Program-made: the position numbers and the translations under genes | Source: Clostridia bacterium | Lineage (GTDB): Bacteria > Bacillota > Clostridia > Christensenellales > Aristaeellaceae | Direction: 5' to 3' | NCBI GenBank assembly: GCA_017502305.1 | Contig: JAFVVG010000041.1 | Coordinates: 31,327-95,326 of the forward strand | Length of the DNA stretch: 64,000 bases | The notes under the pieces: generated by a model | Databases searched by the model: none | Seen by the model: only the letters and a program-made list of their open reading frames with translations | Told to the model about the DNA's origin: nothing | In this document: piece after piece, positions 50,251 to 61,038 of the stretch | Numbering within the stretch: the first letter of the stretch is position 1 | Layout of the letters: each line of letters opens with the position of its first letter

Positions 50251-50265
50251 AACTGCATGGGGTAA

Positions 50266-50385
<120 letters not shown>

Positions 50386-50451
50386 TTACCTCCTTATGGT
50401 ATCCTTGGTTGCACGGGGCGCTTGGAAGCAGCACCCGCCAGTTGGCAAATC

Positions 50452-50673
50452 TTAGCCCTTGCTGCGCCAGGTGATCCGGCCACGGGTCAGATCATAGGGA
50501 GAGAGCTCAATGGTGACTTTGTCGCCGGGATAAATGCGGATGAAATTCATGCGCATCTTGCCGGAGATGTGCGCCATAATCTGGTGGCCGTTGGGCAGCT
50601 CAACCTGGAACATGGCGTTGGGAAGGGCTTCAACGACTTTCCCTTCCATTTCGATGACGTCGCTCTTGGACAA
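50452..50673 (-). CDS. infA: Translation initiation factor IF-1
   Basis: IF-1 occupies the ribosomal A site during initiation. The 73-residue S1-fold protein has [20 protein letters not shown] and [20 protein letters not shown]. The start is TTG 50673, with AAGGAGGG 7 bases upstream; the frame to 50691 only extends into the preceding gene. It lies 2 bases after the KOW gene. Confidence 0.95.
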   Translation of the reverse strand: MSKSDVIEMEGKVVEALPNAMFQVELPNGHQIMAHISGKMRMNFIRIYPGDKVTIELSPYDLTRGRITWRSKG

Positions 50674-50675
50674 CT

Positions 50676-50975
50676 TCAGCCCTCCTTGCACAGCGGCTGG
50701 TCGATTTCAAGCCCATTTGCCTTGAGGAACTTCCTCAAATCGCTGTCCAGCAGCTGCCGGGATTGAAGACCCTCGGCAACGCCTTCCATCTTGCAGGGCT
50801 TGGGATGCAGATGCTTTACTTTCTTTTTCTTGGGGTGGTCCAGCTTGCGGGTCAGGCCGTCGGCCATCAAAACAAACTGTTCGTCCACCACCTGAAGGAT
50901 CACGAAGCAGCGTCCCGCGTCGCGTCCCTGGCGGGACTGGACAGCGCGACCAATCTCAATGGGAAGCCGCTCCAT
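50676..50975 (-). CDS. KOW-domain RNA-binding protein
   Basis: The 99-residue protein has a KOW-like start ([20 protein letters not shown], then [20 protein letters not shown]) like L14e/L24-type proteins. Small KOW proteins between map and infA are common in Clostridia, and a ribosome-associated role is assumed. Its ATG overlaps the map stop by one base. Confidence 0.85.
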   Translation of the reverse strand: MERLPIEIGRAVQSRQGRDAGRCFVILQVVDEQFVLMADGLTRKLDHPKKKKVKHLHPKPCKMEGVAEGLQSRQLLDSDLRKFLKANGLEIDQPLCKEG

Positions 50976-51751
50976 CAGTCCTCCTCCTTCCAGACAAAGC
51001 CGGGAAGCGTGAGGATCTCAGGCAGGCCGTCTTCCGTGATCGCAATGGTGTGCTCGTAATGAGAGCAGAGTGAGCGGTCGCGGGTGCGATAGCACCACTC
51101 GTCGTCATCCACGGTCACACGCCAGTCACCGGCGGAAATCATGGGCTCGATGGCCAGGGTCATGCCCTTGCGCAGCCTAAGGCCGCGGCCGGGCTCGCCA
51201 AAGTTGTACACGGCAGGATCTTCGTGCATTTCGCGGCCAATACCATGACCCGTCAGGTCACGGATGACGCCGCAGCCATGCGCCTCCGCCCAGGACTGGA
51301 CAGCATGCCCAATATCCCCCAGGCGATTTCCTACCACAGCCTGGCGCACGCCCTTCCAGAAGCACTGTTCGGTAATCTCGATCAGGGCTTCCGCCTGGGC
51401 GGAAATCTCGCCAACACCCATGGTGAATGCGCTGTCAGCCTGCCAGCCATCAAGAATCAGACCGCAGTCGATGCTGATGATCTGACCTTCCTTCAGAATC
51501 TGATCCTCGGAGGGGATGCCATGCACCACCGCGTCGTCAACAGAGGCGCAGATGGAGGCAGGATAGCCCTGGTAGTTCAGGAAGGAAGGAATGGCATGGT
51601 TTTTCCGGATGAGCTGCTCGGCGTAAACATCCAGGGCAGCGGTGGAAACACCGGGCTTCACAGCTTCGCGGAGCTTCTGCAGCACCTCATAGAGGAGCGC
51701 GCCGGCTTCCCGCATTTTCCCGATCTGATCGGGATTTTTCAAACTAATCAT
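50975..51751 (-). CDS. map: Methionine aminopeptidase, type I
   Basis: Map removes the N-terminal Met from new proteins. The 258-residue protein has the metal ligands of the pita-bread fold: DCGLILDGWQADSAFT (Asp pair), TGHGIGREMHEDP (His), AIEPMISAGDW (Glu) and YEHTIAITEDG (Glu). It overlaps adk by one base and sits in the usual secY-adk-map order. Confidence 0.97.
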   Translation of the reverse strand: MISLKNPDQIGKMREAGALLYEVLQKLREAVKPGVSTAALDVYAEQLIRKNHAIPSFLNYQGYPASICASVDDAVVHGIPSEDQILKEGQIISIDCGLILDGWQADSAFTMGVGEISAQAEALIEITEQCFWKGVRQAVVGNRLGDIGHAVQSWAEAHGCGVIRDLTGHGIGREMHEDPAVYNFGEPGRGLRLRKGMTLAIEPMISAGDWRVTVDDDEWCYRTRDRSLCSHYEHTIAITEDGLPEILTLPGFVWKEED

Positions 51752-52377
51752 TACTTGACCCCTAAAGTTTCCATGATGGACTGGAAGATCACGTCCATGC
51801 CCTGCGCGCCGTCGATGCGGTGCAGCAGGCCCTTGCCCTCATAGAAGGAGACCAGGGGGGCGGTCTGATCGTGATAGACGGTAAGGCGGTTGAGCACAGT
51901 CTCGGCCTTGTCGTCATCACGCTGGATCAGTTCTTCGCCGCAAGCGGCACAGGTGGTCTTGCCGTCCAGCAGGGAAATGTGATACGTCGCGCCGCACTTG
52001 AGGCACACACGGCGGCCGCTCAGGCGGTTGATCAGGTGCTGGTCGTCCACAGCCAGTTCGATGACAGAGTCGATGTTCGCAATGTGCGTCAGCGCCTCTG
52101 CCTGGGGAACCGTGCGGGGGAAGCCATCCAGGATATAACCGTTCTGGCAGTCATCCTGGGCCAGGCGGTCCTTCACGATGTCGATGATGACCTCGTCAGG
52201 CACCAGCTTGCCAGCGTCGATGTAGGATTTTGCTTTCAGACCGGTAGGGGTCTGTTCCTTGATCGCACGGCGGAGAATATCGCCGGTGGAGATCTGAGGA
52301 ATGTTCAGAGCAGCACAGATGCGCTGTGCCTGAGTGCCCTTGCCGGCACCGGGAGGTCCCAGAAAAATGATATTCAT
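51751..52377 (-). CDS. adk: Adenylate kinase
   Basis: Adk balances AMP, ADP and ATP. The 208-residue protein has the P-loop FLGPPGAGKGTQAQR, the AMP site DGFPRTVPQAEAL, and a LID with the zinc motif CLKCGATYH...CAACGEEL typical of Gram-positive enzymes. A 114-base gap with two strong hairpins separates it from secY. Confidence 0.97.
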   Translation of the reverse strand: MNIIFLGPPGAGKGTQAQRICAALNIPQISTGDILRRAIKEQTPTGLKAKSYIDAGKLVPDEVIIDIVKDRLAQDDCQNGYILDGFPRTVPQAEALTHIANIDSVIELAVDDQHLINRLSGRRVCLKCGATYHISLLDGKTTCAACGEELIQRDDDKAETVLNRLTVYHDQTAPLVSFYEGKGLLHRIDGAQGMDVIFQSIMETLGVK

Positions 52378-52411
52378 TCAGACGCTCCTTTCAGAATCCT
52401 TGCGCGAGTAT

Positions 52412-52480
52412 TGGCAGGAACTTCCTGCCATGTTTGAGAAGCAACCATGCACCGGCACCATTTGCGGCGCCGGTGCATGG
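52412..52480 (-). other. Two strong hairpins in the secY-adk gap
   Basis: CCATGCACCGGC (52445-52456) pairs perfectly with GCCGGTGCATGG (52469-52480), and GGCAGGAA/TTCCTGCC forms a second palindrome at 52413-52429. No proper T-run follows on the minus strand, so they may slow transcription or mark an RNA processing point rather than stop it. Confidence 0.65.
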
Positions 52481-52491
52481 CCTTGAGCGAC

Positions 52492-53769
52492 TTACATGAA
52501 GCCGCCGTTTTCCATATCCATCTCGATGCCGCGGATGCTCATTTCGCCCTCGATGGTGCGGATGAACTCCAGAGCCACGCTCACAGCGATCAGAATGGAG
52601 GAAGCCGCGAAGGGCACCTGAGCATTCAGGCCGGAGGTGAGCAGGGTGGGCACGGCAGCCAGGACGGCCAGGAACAGGGCCGCGAACAGGTTCAGGCGGT
52701 TCACGGTGTTCTGCAGGTACTTTTGGATGTTCTTGCCACGAGTACCGGGGATCACCGCGCCCTGCTGAACAAGCTGCTCAGCCTGCTTCTTGGGGTCGAA
52801 GCTGATGGAGGAGTAGAAGAAGGTGAAGGCCACGATCAGCAGAGCGGAGATAATCATGTACCACACGCTGCCACTGTTCATGTAGGTCATCCACCAGTTG
52901 TAGGCGTTGGAAGAGGTACCGCCGATCAGCTGGATCAGGGTGCCGGGGAACGCCAGGAAAGAGTAAGCGAAGATCATCGGCAGCACGCCCACAGAAACCA
53001 CCTTCAGGCTCATGTGGGTGTTCTGGCCGCCATACACGCGGCGGCCCTTCACCTGCTTGGCGATCTGCAGGGGAATCCGGCGCTCGCCCAGGTCGATGAA
53101 GGTAACCACAACGGTCATCACCAGCGCCACGATAATGATGCTGATAGCAGCAATCCAGGCGGAGACAGTGCCGGAGGTAATGGCGGTAGAGAACAGAGCG
53201 ATAATGCCGTTGAACAGGTTGGAGATGATACCGGCGAAGATCAGAAGGCTGATACCGTTGCCGATACCCTTGTCGGTGATACGCTCGCCGATCCACATGG
53301 CCAGGGCAGTACCGCCAGCCATGGAAACACCAACCAGAACGTAGTTCAGCCAGCCAGCCTTGATGTAGCCCAGGCCGGCAACCAGGCCGATGGCCTGAAT
53401 GGCAGCCAGAGCAACCGTCACATAGCGGCTGATGCGCTGAATCTTTTCGCGGCCGCCTTCCTCATCACGGGACATGCGCTCCAGCGCCGGAATGGCGATG
53501 GTCAGCAGCTGCATGATAATGGAGGCGTTGATGTAAGGCGTAATACCCATGGCCATGATGGTCATCTGGGAGAACGCATTACCGGTCATCATGTTAACCA
53601 GCTCCAGCAGGGGCAGGTTAGAGGCGGCAGAGGACATGACCTTCGCGGCGTCTACGCCGGGGGCGGGAATAACGCCCACCAGGCGGTAGAGCAGCAGCAT
53701 CAGGAAGGTGTAGATCAGCTTCTTGCGCAGGTCATCGATCTTCCATACTTTACGCAGAGATTCCAGCAT
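52492..53769 (-). CDS. secY: Protein translocase subunit SecY
   Basis: SecY is the channel of the Sec translocon. The 425-residue protein has ten transmembrane helices, the plug region after helix 1 (APGVDAAKVMSSAASN) and signatures such as MAMGITPYINASIIMQLLTI and GIGNGISLLIFAGI. It is placed between rplO and adk, with 1 base to rplO. Confidence 0.97.
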   Translation of the reverse strand: MLESLRKVWKIDDLRKKLIYTFLMLLLYRLVGVIPAPGVDAAKVMSSAASNLPLLELVNMMTGNAFSQMTIMAMGITPYINASIIMQLLTIAIPALERMSRDEEGGREKIQRISRYVTVALAAIQAIGLVAGLGYIKAGWLNYVLVGVSMAGGTALAMWIGERITDKGIGNGISLLIFAGIISNLFNGIIALFSTAITSGTVSAWIAAISIIIVALVMTVVVTFIDLGERRIPLQIAKQVKGRRVYGGQNTHMSLKVVSVGVLPMIFAYSFLAFPGTLIQLIGGTSSNAYNWWMTYMNSGSVWYMIISALLIVAFTFFYSSISFDPKKQAEQLVQQGAVIPGTRGKNIQKYLQNTVNRLNLFAALFLAVLAAVPTLLTSGLNAQVPFAASSILIAVSVALEFIRTIEGEMSIRGIEMDMENGGFM

Positions 53770-53770
53770 G

Positions 53771-54211
53771 TCAGATCACCTCGGCTTTCCCGCCGAGAGC
53801 CTCAATCTTTTCCTTAGCAGAGGCGGTGAACTTAGCAGCCTGAACGGTGAGCTTCTTGGTCAGGTCACCGTTGCCCATGATCTTCACGCCATCCAGAGTC
53901 TTCTTGATGATGCCGGCCTCGATCAGGGACTGGGCAGTTACCACATCGCCGTCGTTGAAGATCTCAAGACGCTCAACGTTGACACAGGCATAGTCAGTGC
54001 CAAAGATGTTGGTGAAGCCGCGCTTAGGCACGCGACGATACAGGGGCATCTGGCCGCCCTCGAAGCCGGGGCGCTTACCGCCGCCGCTGCGAGCCTTGGC
54101 GCCCTTGTGGCCCTTACCGGAGGTCTTGCCCAGACCGGAACCAACGCCGCGGCCCAGACGCTTTTCAGCGGTGGTGGAACCGGCAGCGGGGTGCAACTCG
54201 TGCAGTTTCAT
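53771..54211 (-). CDS. rplO: 50S ribosomal protein L15
   Basis: The 146-residue protein starts [20 protein letters not shown] and has the Gly/Arg-rich N-terminal arm and [20 protein letters not shown]. It binds 23S rRNA late in assembly. GGAGGGAAACCCCA precedes the ATG. Confidence 0.97.
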   Translation of the reverse strand: MKLHELHPAAGSTTAEKRLGRGVGSGLGKTSGKGHKGAKARSGGGKRPGFEGGQMPLYRRVPKRGFTNIFGTDYACVNVERLEIFNDGDVVTAQSLIEAGIIKKTLDGVKIMGNGDLTKKLTVQAAKFTASAKEKIEALGGKAEVI

Positions 54212-54226
54212 TGGGGTTTCCCTCCT

Positions 54227-54406
54227 TTACTCGTTGACTTCTTCAACCTTCACCATGTGCTTCACGGCGAAGATCTGCCCGCGGACGCAGGCGTTATCAG
54301 GCTGAATCACGGTCTGGCCGACCTTCTTCAGGCCCATCGCAGCAACGGTAGCCTTGTGCTTGGGCAGGCTGGCGATGGGAGACTTGATCAGGGTGATCTT
54401 AAGCAT
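54227..54406 (-). CDS. rpmD: 50S ribosomal protein L30
   Basis: The 59-residue protein begins MLKITLIKSPIASLPKHKAT, the normal L30 start, with GGAGG 8 bases from ATG 54406; the ATG two codons earlier is too close to that site. It ends with an acidic VEEVNE tail. Confidence 0.95.
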   Translation of the reverse strand: MLKITLIKSPIASLPKHKATVAAMGLKKVGQTVIQPDNACVRGQIFAVKHMVKVEEVNE

Positions 54407-54419
54407 CGTCATATCCTCC

Positions 54420-54917
54420 TTAGCCCAGCAGTTCTTCCACGGTCTTGCCGCGCATCTTGGCAACTTCCTCAGCGCTGCGCAGCTGCTTGAGCGCTTCGAT
54501 CGTAGCCTTCACCATGTTGATGGGGTTGTTGGTGCCGAAGGACTTGGTGCGGATGTCCTTCACACCAGCCAGCTCCAGCACAGCGCGGGCAGCGCCGCCG
54601 GCGATCACGCCGGTACCTTCGGGAGCGGGCAGCAGCACAGACTTGGCAGTGCTGTAATAGCCAGTAGCATCGTGGGGAATGGTGGTGCCGCACAGGGGCA
54701 CATTCACCAGGTGCTTCTTGGCGTCCTCATTGGCCTTGCGGATGGCTTCAGGCACTTCAGCGGCCTTGCCCATGCCGGCGCCAACGCGGCCGTTTTCATC
54801 GCCGACCACGACCAGAGCGGAGAACCGCATGTTGCGGCCGCCCTTAACAGTCTTGGACACGCGATTGACAGCGACCAGACGATCTTTGAATTCGCTGACC
54901 TGTTCGTAGCGTTGCAT
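54420..54917 (-). CDS. rpsE: 30S ribosomal protein S5
   Basis: The 165-residue protein has the double-stranded RNA-binding-like N domain ([20 protein letters not shown]) and [21 protein letters not shown]5 affects accuracy and helicase activity of the ribosome. ATG 54917 with AAGGAGGACACACGCA is the start; the longer frame runs into rplR. Confidence 0.97.
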   Translation of the reverse strand: MQRYEQVSEFKDRLVAVNRVSKTVKGGRNMRFSALVVVGDENGRVGAGMGKAAEVPEAIRKANEDAKKHLVNVPLCGTTIPHDATGYYSTAKSVLLPAPEGTGVIAGGAARAVLELAGVKDIRTKSFGTNNPINMVKATIEALKQLRSAEEVAKMRGKTVEELLG

Positions 54918-54936
54918 TGCGTGTGTCCTCCTTCTC

Positions 54937-55305
54937 TTAGAAATCGAGTCCGGCTTCACGGGCGCCCGCGGCGACTTCCGCCACGCGGCCAGTGTAGACA
55001 TAACCACCGCGGTCGAACACCACGGCCTTGATGCCAGCCTGGACAGCACGCTCGCCGATCAGCTTGCCAACGAGCTTGGCAGCACCCTTCTTGTCCAGCT
55101 CATTCAGCTGATCCTGAATGTCCTTCTCCAGGGTGGAAGCAGCACACAGGGTCTTGCCGGCGACGTCGTCGATCAGCTGAGCCTGGATGTGCTTGTTAGA
55201 GCGGTACACAGACAGACGCGGCATATCAGGGGTGCCGCTGATCTTCTTGCGGACGCGGGCATGACGGATCACGCGGATCTCATTACGGTCACGCTTCTTG
55301 AACAT
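54937..55305 (-). CDS. rplR: 50S ribosomal protein L18
   Basis: The 122-residue protein binds 5S rRNA. It has [20 protein letters not shown] and [20 protein letters not shown], both typical. Confidence 0.97.
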   Translation of the reverse strand: MFKKRDRNEIRVIRHARVRKKISGTPDMPRLSVYRSNKHIQAQLIDDVAGKTLCAASTLEKDIQDQLNELDKKGAAKLVGKLIGERAVQAGIKAVVFDRGGYVYTGRVAEVAAGAREAGLDF

Positions 55306-55323
55306 TTGCAGTCACTCCCTTTC

Positions 55324-55869
55324 TTACTTCTTACCGGTCTTGCCTTCCTTGCGGCGGATGTACTCGCTCTGATACTTGATGCCCTTGCCATGATAGGGTT
55401 CAGGCTTACGCACAGCGCGGATGTCAGCAGCAAGGTTGCCCACGATCTGCTTGTCGATACCCTTCACGATGATGGTATTCGCGTTGGGGGTCTCGAAAGA
55501 GATGTTTTCGGGGGCGTCGAAAATCACGGGATGAGAGAAGCCGATGTTGATGGTCAGCTTCTTGCCGCCCTCGGCGGCAGCACGGTAACCGGTGCCGACC
55601 AGCTCCAGGGTCTTGGCGAAGCCTTCGGTCACGCCAACAACCATGTTGTTGATCAGGGTACGGTACAGGCCGTGGTAAGCGCGATTCTGCTTCTTATCGT
55701 TGGGACGCTCAACAGTCAGGACATTGCCCTCCTGCTTCACGGTGATCTCAGCAGCAACCTTCTGGGTCAGGGTGCCCTTGGGACCCTTCACCGTCACCAG
55801 GTTGCCTTCGCTGACAGTAACCGTCACGCCCGCAGGAACAGCGATCGGAAGTCTTCCGATACGAGACAT
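55324..55869 (-). CDS. rplF: 50S ribosomal protein L6
   Basis: The 181-residue protein starts [20 protein letters not shown] and ends with the conserved [20 protein letters not shown]. It lies near the factor-binding site of the 50S subunit. Confidence 0.97.
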   Translation of the reverse strand: MSRIGRLPIAVPAGVTVTVSEGNLVTVKGPKGTLTQKVAAEITVKQEGNVLTVERPNDKKQNRAYHGLYRTLINNMVVGVTEGFAKTLELVGTGYRAAAEGGKKLTINIGFSHPVIFDAPENISFETPNANTIIVKGIDKQIVGNLAADIRAVRKPEPYHGKGIKYQSEYIRRKEGKTGKK

Positions 55870-55898
55870 ACTTTACACCTCCAATGACGTGTCGGTTA

Positions 55899-56300
55899 TT
55901 ACCAGATGTAAGCCAGCACTTCGCCGCCGATGGCGTTCTTCCGTGCTTCCTTGTCAGTCATCAGACCCTTGCTGGTGCTGATGATGGCGATGCCCAGGCC
56001 GCCCAGAACCTTGGGCAGCTCTTCGCAGCGCGCATACACGCGCAGGCCGGGCTTAGAAATACGCTTCAGACCCGCGATCACAGGGGTCTGCTTGCCGTTG
56101 ACGTACTTCAGGGTAATCTTGATCTCGCCCTGCAGGCCGTCGTCGATGTAGTCCACAGCCTTCACGTAGCCTTCGTTCAGCAGAATCTTGGCGATGGCCT
56201 TCTTCGTGTTGCTGGCAGGCAGCGTCACAGCGTCGTGCTTGGCGATCTGTGCGTTGCGGATGCGGGTGAGCATATCGGCAATGGGATCATTCACAACCAT
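55899..56300 (-). CDS. rpsH: 30S ribosomal protein S8
   Basis: The 133-residue protein starts [20 protein letters not shown] and ends [20 protein letters not shown] and a short tail. In many bacteria S8 also represses the spc operon mRNA; no such site was identified here. Confidence 0.97.
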   Translation of the reverse strand: MVVNDPIADMLTRIRNAQIAKHDAVTLPASNTKKAIAKILLNEGYVKAVDYIDDGLQGEIKITLKYVNGKQTPVIAGLKRISKPGLRVYARCEELPKVLGGLGIAIISTSKGLMTDKEARKNAIGGEVLAYIW

Positions 56301-56330
56301 GATGGTACCTCCTTCCGTTCTGTTCCCCGC

Positions 56331-56516
56331 TTACCAGCTGGCCTTGCGGACACCGGGGATTTGGCCCTTGTAGGCCAGCTCTCTGAAGCAGATACGGCAT
56401 ACACCGTACTTGCGCAGCACAGAGTGCGGACGACCGCACAGGCGGCAACGGGTGTAAGCGCGGGTGGAGAACTTGGGGGTCCTCGCCTGCTTGAGTTTCA
56501 TACTCGTCTTAGCCAC
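56331..56516 (-). CDS. rpsN: 30S ribosomal protein S14, zinc-binding type
   Basis: The 61-residue short S14 has [20 protein letters not shown], four Cys that bind zinc. The short C+ form is the ancestral type; a zinc-free paralogue may exist elsewhere. Confidence 0.97.
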   Translation of the reverse strand: MAKTSMKLKQARTPKFSTRAYTRCRLCGRPHSVLRKYGVCRICFRELAYKGQIPGVRKASW

Positions 56517-56535
56517 TTTGTTTTTCCTCCTTCAA

Positions 56536-57081
56536 TTACGCCTGCGCAAAGGGCATGCCCAGCAGTCGCAGGAGCTCCATGCACTCCTCGTCGGTCTTGG
56601 CAGTGGTGACGAAGATCATTTCCATACCGCGGATCTTCTCAACCTTGTCATACTCGATTTCGGGGAAGAGCAGCTGCTCCTTGATGCCCAGGGCGTAATT
56701 GCCGCGGCCGTCGAAGGCCTTGGTGCTCACGCCGCGGAAGTCGCGCACACGGGGGAGCGCAACGCTCACGAGCTTGTCCATGAACTCTTCCATGCGGGCG
56801 CCGCGCAGGGTCACCTTAGCGCCGACAGACTGGCCTTCGCGCAGCTTGAAGTTGGCGATGGACTTCTTGGCCTTGGTAACCATGGGCTTCTGGCCAGCGA
56901 TGGCGGTCAGCTCATTCACAGCCACCTCCAGGGACTTGGCGTTGTCCTTGCACTCGCCCAGGCCCATGTTGATGACGATCTTTTCCAGCTTGGGGATTTC
57001 CATGACGTTCTTGTAGCTGAACTTCTGCTGCAAAGCAGGAACAGCCTCGGCCAGGTACTTTTCCTTCAAACGGGTAGCCAT
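56536..57081 (-). CDS. rplE: 50S ribosomal protein L5
   Basis: The 181-residue protein starts [20 protein letters not shown] after a short lead and has [10 protein letters not shown] and [20 protein letters not shown]. It binds 5S rRNA and the P-site tRNA. Confidence 0.97.
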   Translation of the reverse strand: MATRLKEKYLAEAVPALQQKFSYKNVMEIPKLEKIVINMGLGECKDNAKSLEVAVNELTAIAGQKPMVTKAKKSIANFKLREGQSVGAKVTLRGARMEEFMDKLVSVALPRVRDFRGVSTKAFDGRGNYALGIKEQLLFPEIEYDKVEKIRGMEMIFVTTAKTDEECMELLRLLGMPFAQA

Positions 57082-57099
57082 TTGGCTTTTCCTCCTTTA

Positions 57100-57435
57100 T
57101 CAGTCAATTTCCGCGTTGCACTTCTTGCAAACACGAATCATCTTGCGGTTGGCCTTGCCGTTCTCGCCGGTCACGGTGGTAACCTTGTGAGAAACGCGGG
57201 TGGCCTTGCCGCACTTGGGGCAAATCAGCATCACGTTGGAAGCATCGATGGGGAGCTCCTTCTTGATGATGCCGCCGGGCTGCATCTGGTTGCGGGCCTT
57301 CTGGTGCTTGGTAGCAACGTTCACGCCCTCAACGATGACGCGGCCGGTCTTGGGGAAAGCGGCAGTGATCTTGCCCTTTACGCCCTTGTCCTTGCCGGAG
57401 ATGACAACGACCTGATCATTAGACTTAACGTGCAT
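57100..57435 (-). CDS. rplX: 50S ribosomal protein L24
   Basis: The 111-residue protein has the KOW motif DQVVVISGKDKGVKGKI and a C-terminal zinc-ribbon-like end (CPKCGKATRV and CKKCNAEID). L24 initiates 50S assembly. Confidence 0.96.
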   Translation of the reverse strand: MHVKSNDQVVVISGKDKGVKGKITAAFPKTGRVIVEGVNVATKHQKARNQMQPGGIIKKELPIDASNVMLICPKCGKATRVSHKVTTVTGENGKANRKMIRVCKKCNAEID

Positions 57436-57449
57436 ATCGTTTTACCTCC

Positions 57450-57818
57450 TTACAGAACTTCGGGAGCCAGGGAGACGATCTTCATGAAGTCCTTCTCACG
57501 CAGCTCGCGGGCGACGGGTCCAAAGATACGGGTGCCACGGGGCATCTTGCTGTCGTTGATGATCACGGCAGCGTTGTCGTCGAACTTGATGTAGCTGCCA
57601 TCAGGACGACGCTTGTTCTTGCGCATACGGACGATCACGGCCTTGACCACATCGCCCTTCTTCACGGTGCCGCCGGGGGTGGCGCTCTTCACGCTGGCCA
57701 CGATGATGTCACCGATGGAGCCATCGCGACGGAAAGAACCGCCCAGCACGCGGATGCACATGATTTCCTTGGCGCCGGAGTTATCGGCGACCTTAAGCCG
57801 GGTTTGCGGCTGAATCAT
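57450..57818 (-). CDS. rplN: 50S ribosomal protein L14
   Basis: The 122-residue protein starts [20 protein letters not shown] and has [20 protein letters not shown] and [20 protein letters not shown]. It lies at the subunit interface. Confidence 0.98.
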   Translation of the reverse strand: MIQPQTRLKVADNSGAKEIMCIRVLGGSFRRDGSIGDIIVASVKSATPGGTVKKGDVVKAVIVRMRKNKRRPDGSYIKFDDNAAVIINDSKMPRGTRIFGPVARELREKDFMKIVSLAPEVL

Positions 57819-57842
57819 AGTTTTTCCTCCTTAACGTGCGGA

Positions 57843-58118
57843 TTACTTGGCCTTCTCGATGATTTCGACCAGGCGCCAGCGCTTGTCCTTGGACAGCGGG
57901 CGGGTCTCCATCACCTTGATGGTGTCGCCGATACCGCACTCGTTGTTCTCATCATGCACCTTCAGCTTGCTGGTCTGGTTCATGATCTTGCCATACAGGG
58001 GATGACGGACGCGGGTCTTGATCTGAATCACGCAGGTCTTGTCCATCTTGTCGGACACAACGATGCCGATTCGGGTCTTGCGCAGACCACGCTCCTGAGT
58101 GTTGTTGATTTCAGACAT
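57843..58118 (-). CDS. rpsQ: 30S ribosomal protein S17
   Basis: The 91-residue OB-fold protein has [20 protein letters not shown] and [20 protein letters not shown], both typical of S17. Confidence 0.97.
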   Translation of the reverse strand: MSEINNTQERGLRKTRIGIVVSDKMDKTCVIQIKTRVRHPLYGKIMNQTSKLKVHDENNECGIGDTIKVMETRPLSKDKRWRLVEIIEKAK

Positions 58119-58146
58119 TGAAGCGGCTGCCTCCTTTCAGTAACTC

Positions 58147-58338
58147 TTACGCCTGCTCCTTGAGGCGAAGAACGGTCTTGGCACGAGCGATGTCGCGCTT
58201 GACAGCGGTGATCTGCATGGTGTTCTGCAGCTGACCGGTGGCAAGCTGGAAACGAAGGTTGAACAGCTCGCTCTTGAGTTCCGCGACCTTGGCAGTCAGC
58301 TGCTCCTTATTCATAGCGGAGAATTCATTTGCCTTCAT
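58147..58338 (-). CDS. rpmC: 50S ribosomal protein L29
   Basis: The 63-residue helical hairpin protein ends [16 protein letters not shown] and contains [20 protein letters not shown]. It overlaps rplP by one base (TAATG). Confidence 0.96.
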   Translation of the reverse strand: MKANEFSAMNKEQLTAKVAELKSELFNLRFQLATGQLQNTMQITAVKRDIARAKTVLRLKEQA

Positions 58339-58778
58339 TATTCTTCACCACCCGCTTCAGTCTTGGCTTCATCAGCACGCTTGATGAACTTGGTCTTCAG
58401 GGGCAGCTTGTGGCTGGCCAGACGCAGAGCCTCGCGGGCGACTTCCTCAGAAACGCCAGCAACCTCAAACAGCACACGGCCGGGCTTCACAACTGCAACC
58501 CAGTATTCGGGAGAACCCTTGCCGGAACCCATTCGGGTCTCAGCGGGCTTCTCAGTAACAGGCTTGTCGGGGAAAATCTTGATCCACACCTGGCCGCCAC
58601 GCTTGGTGTAGCGGGTCAGGGCGATACGAGCGGCCTCGATCTGCTGGGAGGTCACCCAGCAGGGCTCCATCGCCTGCAGGCCGAACTCACCGTAGGCAAT
58701 GAAGTTACCGCGATGAGCGGCGCCCTTCATGCGGCCACGGAACACCTTGCGGCGCTTAACTCTCTTGGGCATCAGCAT
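58338..58778 (-). CDS. rplP: 50S ribosomal protein L16
   Basis: The 146-residue protein starts [20 protein letters not shown] and has [20 protein letters not shown] and [21 protein letters not shown]16 shapes the A-site tRNA pocket. Confidence 0.97.
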   Translation of the reverse strand: MLMPKRVKRRKVFRGRMKGAAHRGNFIAYGEFGLQAMEPCWVTSQQIEAARIALTRYTKRGGQVWIKIFPDKPVTEKPAETRMGSGKGSPEYWVAVVKPGRVLFEVAGVSEEVAREALRLASHKLPLKTKFIKRADEAKTEAGGEE

Positions 58779-58781
58779 GAG

Positions 58782-59450
58782 TTACTTTACCTCCTTCGCG
58801 GCAGGGGCCTTCTTGGCCTTGGGCAGGATCTGACCCTTGTAGATCCAGACCTTGATGCCCAGACGGCCATAGGTGGTCTTGGCTTCGGCGAAGCCATAGT
58901 CGATGTTGGCACGCAGCGTCTGCAGCGGGATGGAGCCTTCGCGGTACTGCTCAGTACGGGCGATGTCGGCGCCGTTCAGACGGCCGCTGACGCTGGCCTT
59001 GATACCCTTCACGCCGTTGATCTTCATGGCGCGCTGCAGGGACTGCTTCATCGCGCGGCGGAAGGAGATACGCTTCTCCAGCTGCTGGGCGATGTTCTCA
59101 GCCACCAGCTGAGCATCAGCGTCGGGCTGCTTGATCTCCATCACGTTGATGTGAGCGGGACGGCCCAGGAAGTTGGTGATGTCCGCCTTCAGGGCTTCGA
59201 TGCCAGCGCCGCCGCGGCCAATGATCATGCCGGGCTTCGCGGTGAAGATGTTCACCGTGATGGTCTGGGCAGTACGCTCGATATCAATGTGGCTAATGCC
59301 AGTGGAGTAGTACTTTTCCTTCAGCATCTTGCGAAGCTTGTGGTCTTCAACCAGGTTGTTCGCAAAATCCTTCTTGCCGGCATACCAGCGGGTGGACCAA
59401 TCGAAGATCACACCAACGCGGGCGCCGTGGGGATTCACTTTCTGACCCAT
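58782..59450 (-). CDS. rpsC: 30S ribosomal protein S3
   Basis: The 222-residue protein starts [20 protein letters not shown] and has the KH motif [20 protein letters not shown] and the C-domain [20 protein letters not shown]. Only 3 bases separate it from rplP and from rplV. Confidence 0.97.
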   Translation of the reverse strand: MGQKVNPHGARVGVIFDWSTRWYAGKKDFANNLVEDHKLRKMLKEKYYSTGISHIDIERTAQTITVNIFTAKPGMIIGRGGAGIEALKADITNFLGRPAHINVMEIKQPDADAQLVAENIAQQLEKRISFRRAMKQSLQRAMKINGVKGIKASVSGRLNGADIARTEQYREGSIPLQTLRANIDYGFAEAKTTYGRLGIKVWIYKGQILPKAKKAPAAKEVK

Positions 59451-59453
59451 GGA

Positions 59454-59852
59454 TTAAGCCTCCTTCGCCTTCTTCTGGTCCAGCACCACGCTGATGTGGC
59501 TGGTGCGCTTCAGCATGGGAGACGCGCTGCCACGGCTGCGGGCAACATAGCGCTTCAGCGTGGGGCCGGGATTGGCGTACACTTCAGCGACATACAGATC
59601 CTGACGGTTCATTTCCAGGTTGTTCACCGCGTTGGCGATGGCGCTGTTGAGCACCTTGGCCACAACGGGGCAAGCAGCCTTGGGGGTGTACATCAGGATG
59701 GCCAGGGCTTCATCCACATTCTTCCCGCGGATCAGATCGATCACGATCTTCACCTTACGAGGGGAGATGCGAATGTACTTGGCATGGGCCTGGGGACGCT
59801 TGTCAGCGCCGGCACGGCGGGCGGCCGTCTTTTCCTTAGAACGGGTTGCCAT
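59454..59852 (-). CDS. rplV: 50S ribosomal protein L22
   Basis: The 132-residue protein has [20 protein letters not shown] and the hairpin tip region [20 protein letters not shown], where macrolide resistance changes occur in other species. It lines the exit tunnel. The N-terminus has a basic extension of about 20 residues. Confidence 0.97.
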   Translation of the reverse strand: MATRSKEKTAARRAGADKRPQAHAKYIRISPRKVKIVIDLIRGKNVDEALAILMYTPKAACPVVAKVLNSAIANAVNNLEMNRQDLYVAEVYANPGPTLKRYVARSRGSASPMLKRTSHISVVLDQKKAKEA

Positions 59853-59873
59853 ATATTCTCACTCCTCTCGTTA

Positions 59874-60152
59874 TTACTTGCGGTTGCTGGTCTTGTCGCC
59901 AGCGTGGCCGCGATAGGTGCGGGTGGGGGCGAACTCGCCCAGCTTGTGACCCACCATGTCCTCCGTGACATAAACCGGCACGTGCTTGCGGCCGTCATGC
60001 ACAGCAACAGTGTGGCCCACGAAATCCGGGAAGATGGTGGACGCGCGGGACCAGGTCTTCACGACGTTCTTCTTGCCGGAATTGTTCATTTCAACAATGC
60101 GCTTCATCAGCGCGGCCTCTACATAGGGGCCCTTCTTAATGGAACGACTCAT
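59874..60152 (-). CDS. rpsS: 30S ribosomal protein S19
   Basis: The 92-residue protein starts [20 protein letters not shown] and has [20 protein letters not shown] and [13 protein letters not shown], all typical. Confidence 0.98.
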   Translation of the reverse strand: MSRSIKKGPYVEAALMKRIVEMNNSGKKNVVKTWSRASTIFPDFVGHTVAVHDGRKHVPVYVTEDMVGHKLGEFAPTRTYRGHAGDKTSNRK

Positions 60153-60185
60153 TCGATGGCTGCCTCCTTCCTATAGGATGCGCGA

Positions 60186-61019
60186 TTACTTCTTGCTGGC
60201 GCGCTTGACGATCATCTTGTTGGAATACTTCTTGTGCTTGCGGGTCTTCAGGCCCAGAGCGGGCTTGCCCCACGGAGTCACAGGAGCAGGCATACCAACG
60301 GGGCTCTTGCCCTCGCCGCCGCCATGAGGATGGTCGCAGGGGTTCATGACCACACCGCGGACGGTGGGACGGATGCCCATGTGACGCACACGGCCGGCCT
60401 TGCCCAGGCGAACGTTCTCGTGGTCAGTGTTGCCCACGGTGCCGATGGTGGCCTTGCCGTTCAGGGGCAGCTTGCGCATTTCGCCAGAGGGGAGACGCAC
60501 GGTGGCGTAGCCATTTTCCTTGGCCATCAGCTGAGCGCTCATGCCGGCGGCACGAACCAGCTGGCCGCCACGGCCGGCCTTCAGCTCCAGGTTGTGGATC
60601 AGGGTACCCACGGGAATGCGGCTCATGGGGAGCGCGTTGCCGGGCTTGATGTCAGCGTCATCAGAGGAGATAACGGTGTCGCCCACCTTCAGGCCCAGAG
60701 GAGCCAGGATGTAGCGCTTTTCGCCATCGGCGTAGTTCAGCAGGGCGATGAACGCGCTGCGGTTGGGATCGTATTCGATGGCGGCAACCTTGGCGGGGAT
60801 GTCCACCTTGTTGCGCTTGAAGTCGATGATACGATACTTGACTTTGTTGCCGCCGCCCTGATGGCGAACGGTGATCTTGCCCTGCTTATTACGGCCGGCG
60901 TTCTTCTTGAGGGTCTCCAGCAGGCTCTTCTCAGGAGCCTTCTTGGTGATCTCCTCGTAGGTCAGCACCGACATAAAGCGCCGGGCGGGCGAAGTCGGCT
61001 TGTAAAGACGAATAGCCAT
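60186..61019 (-). CDS. rplB: 50S ribosomal protein L2
   Basis: The 277-residue protein has the conserved [11 protein letters not shown] start, [20 protein letters not shown] and [20 protein letters not shown] with the His near the peptidyl transferase centre. Confidence 0.98.
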   Translation of the reverse strand: MAIRLYKPTSPARRFMSVLTYEEITKKAPEKSLLETLKKNAGRNKQGKITVRHQGGGNKVKYRIIDFKRNKVDIPAKVAAIEYDPNRSAFIALLNYADGEKRYILAPLGLKVGDTVISSDDADIKPGNALPMSRIPVGTLIHNLELKAGRGGQLVRAAGMSAQLMAKENGYATVRLPSGEMRKLPLNGKATIGTVGNTDHENVRLGKAGRVRHMGIRPTVRGVVMNPCDHPHGGGEGKSPVGMPAPVTPWGKPALGLKTRKHKKYSNKMIVKRASKK

Positions 61020-61038
61020 GTTTCTTGTCCTCCCTGCT

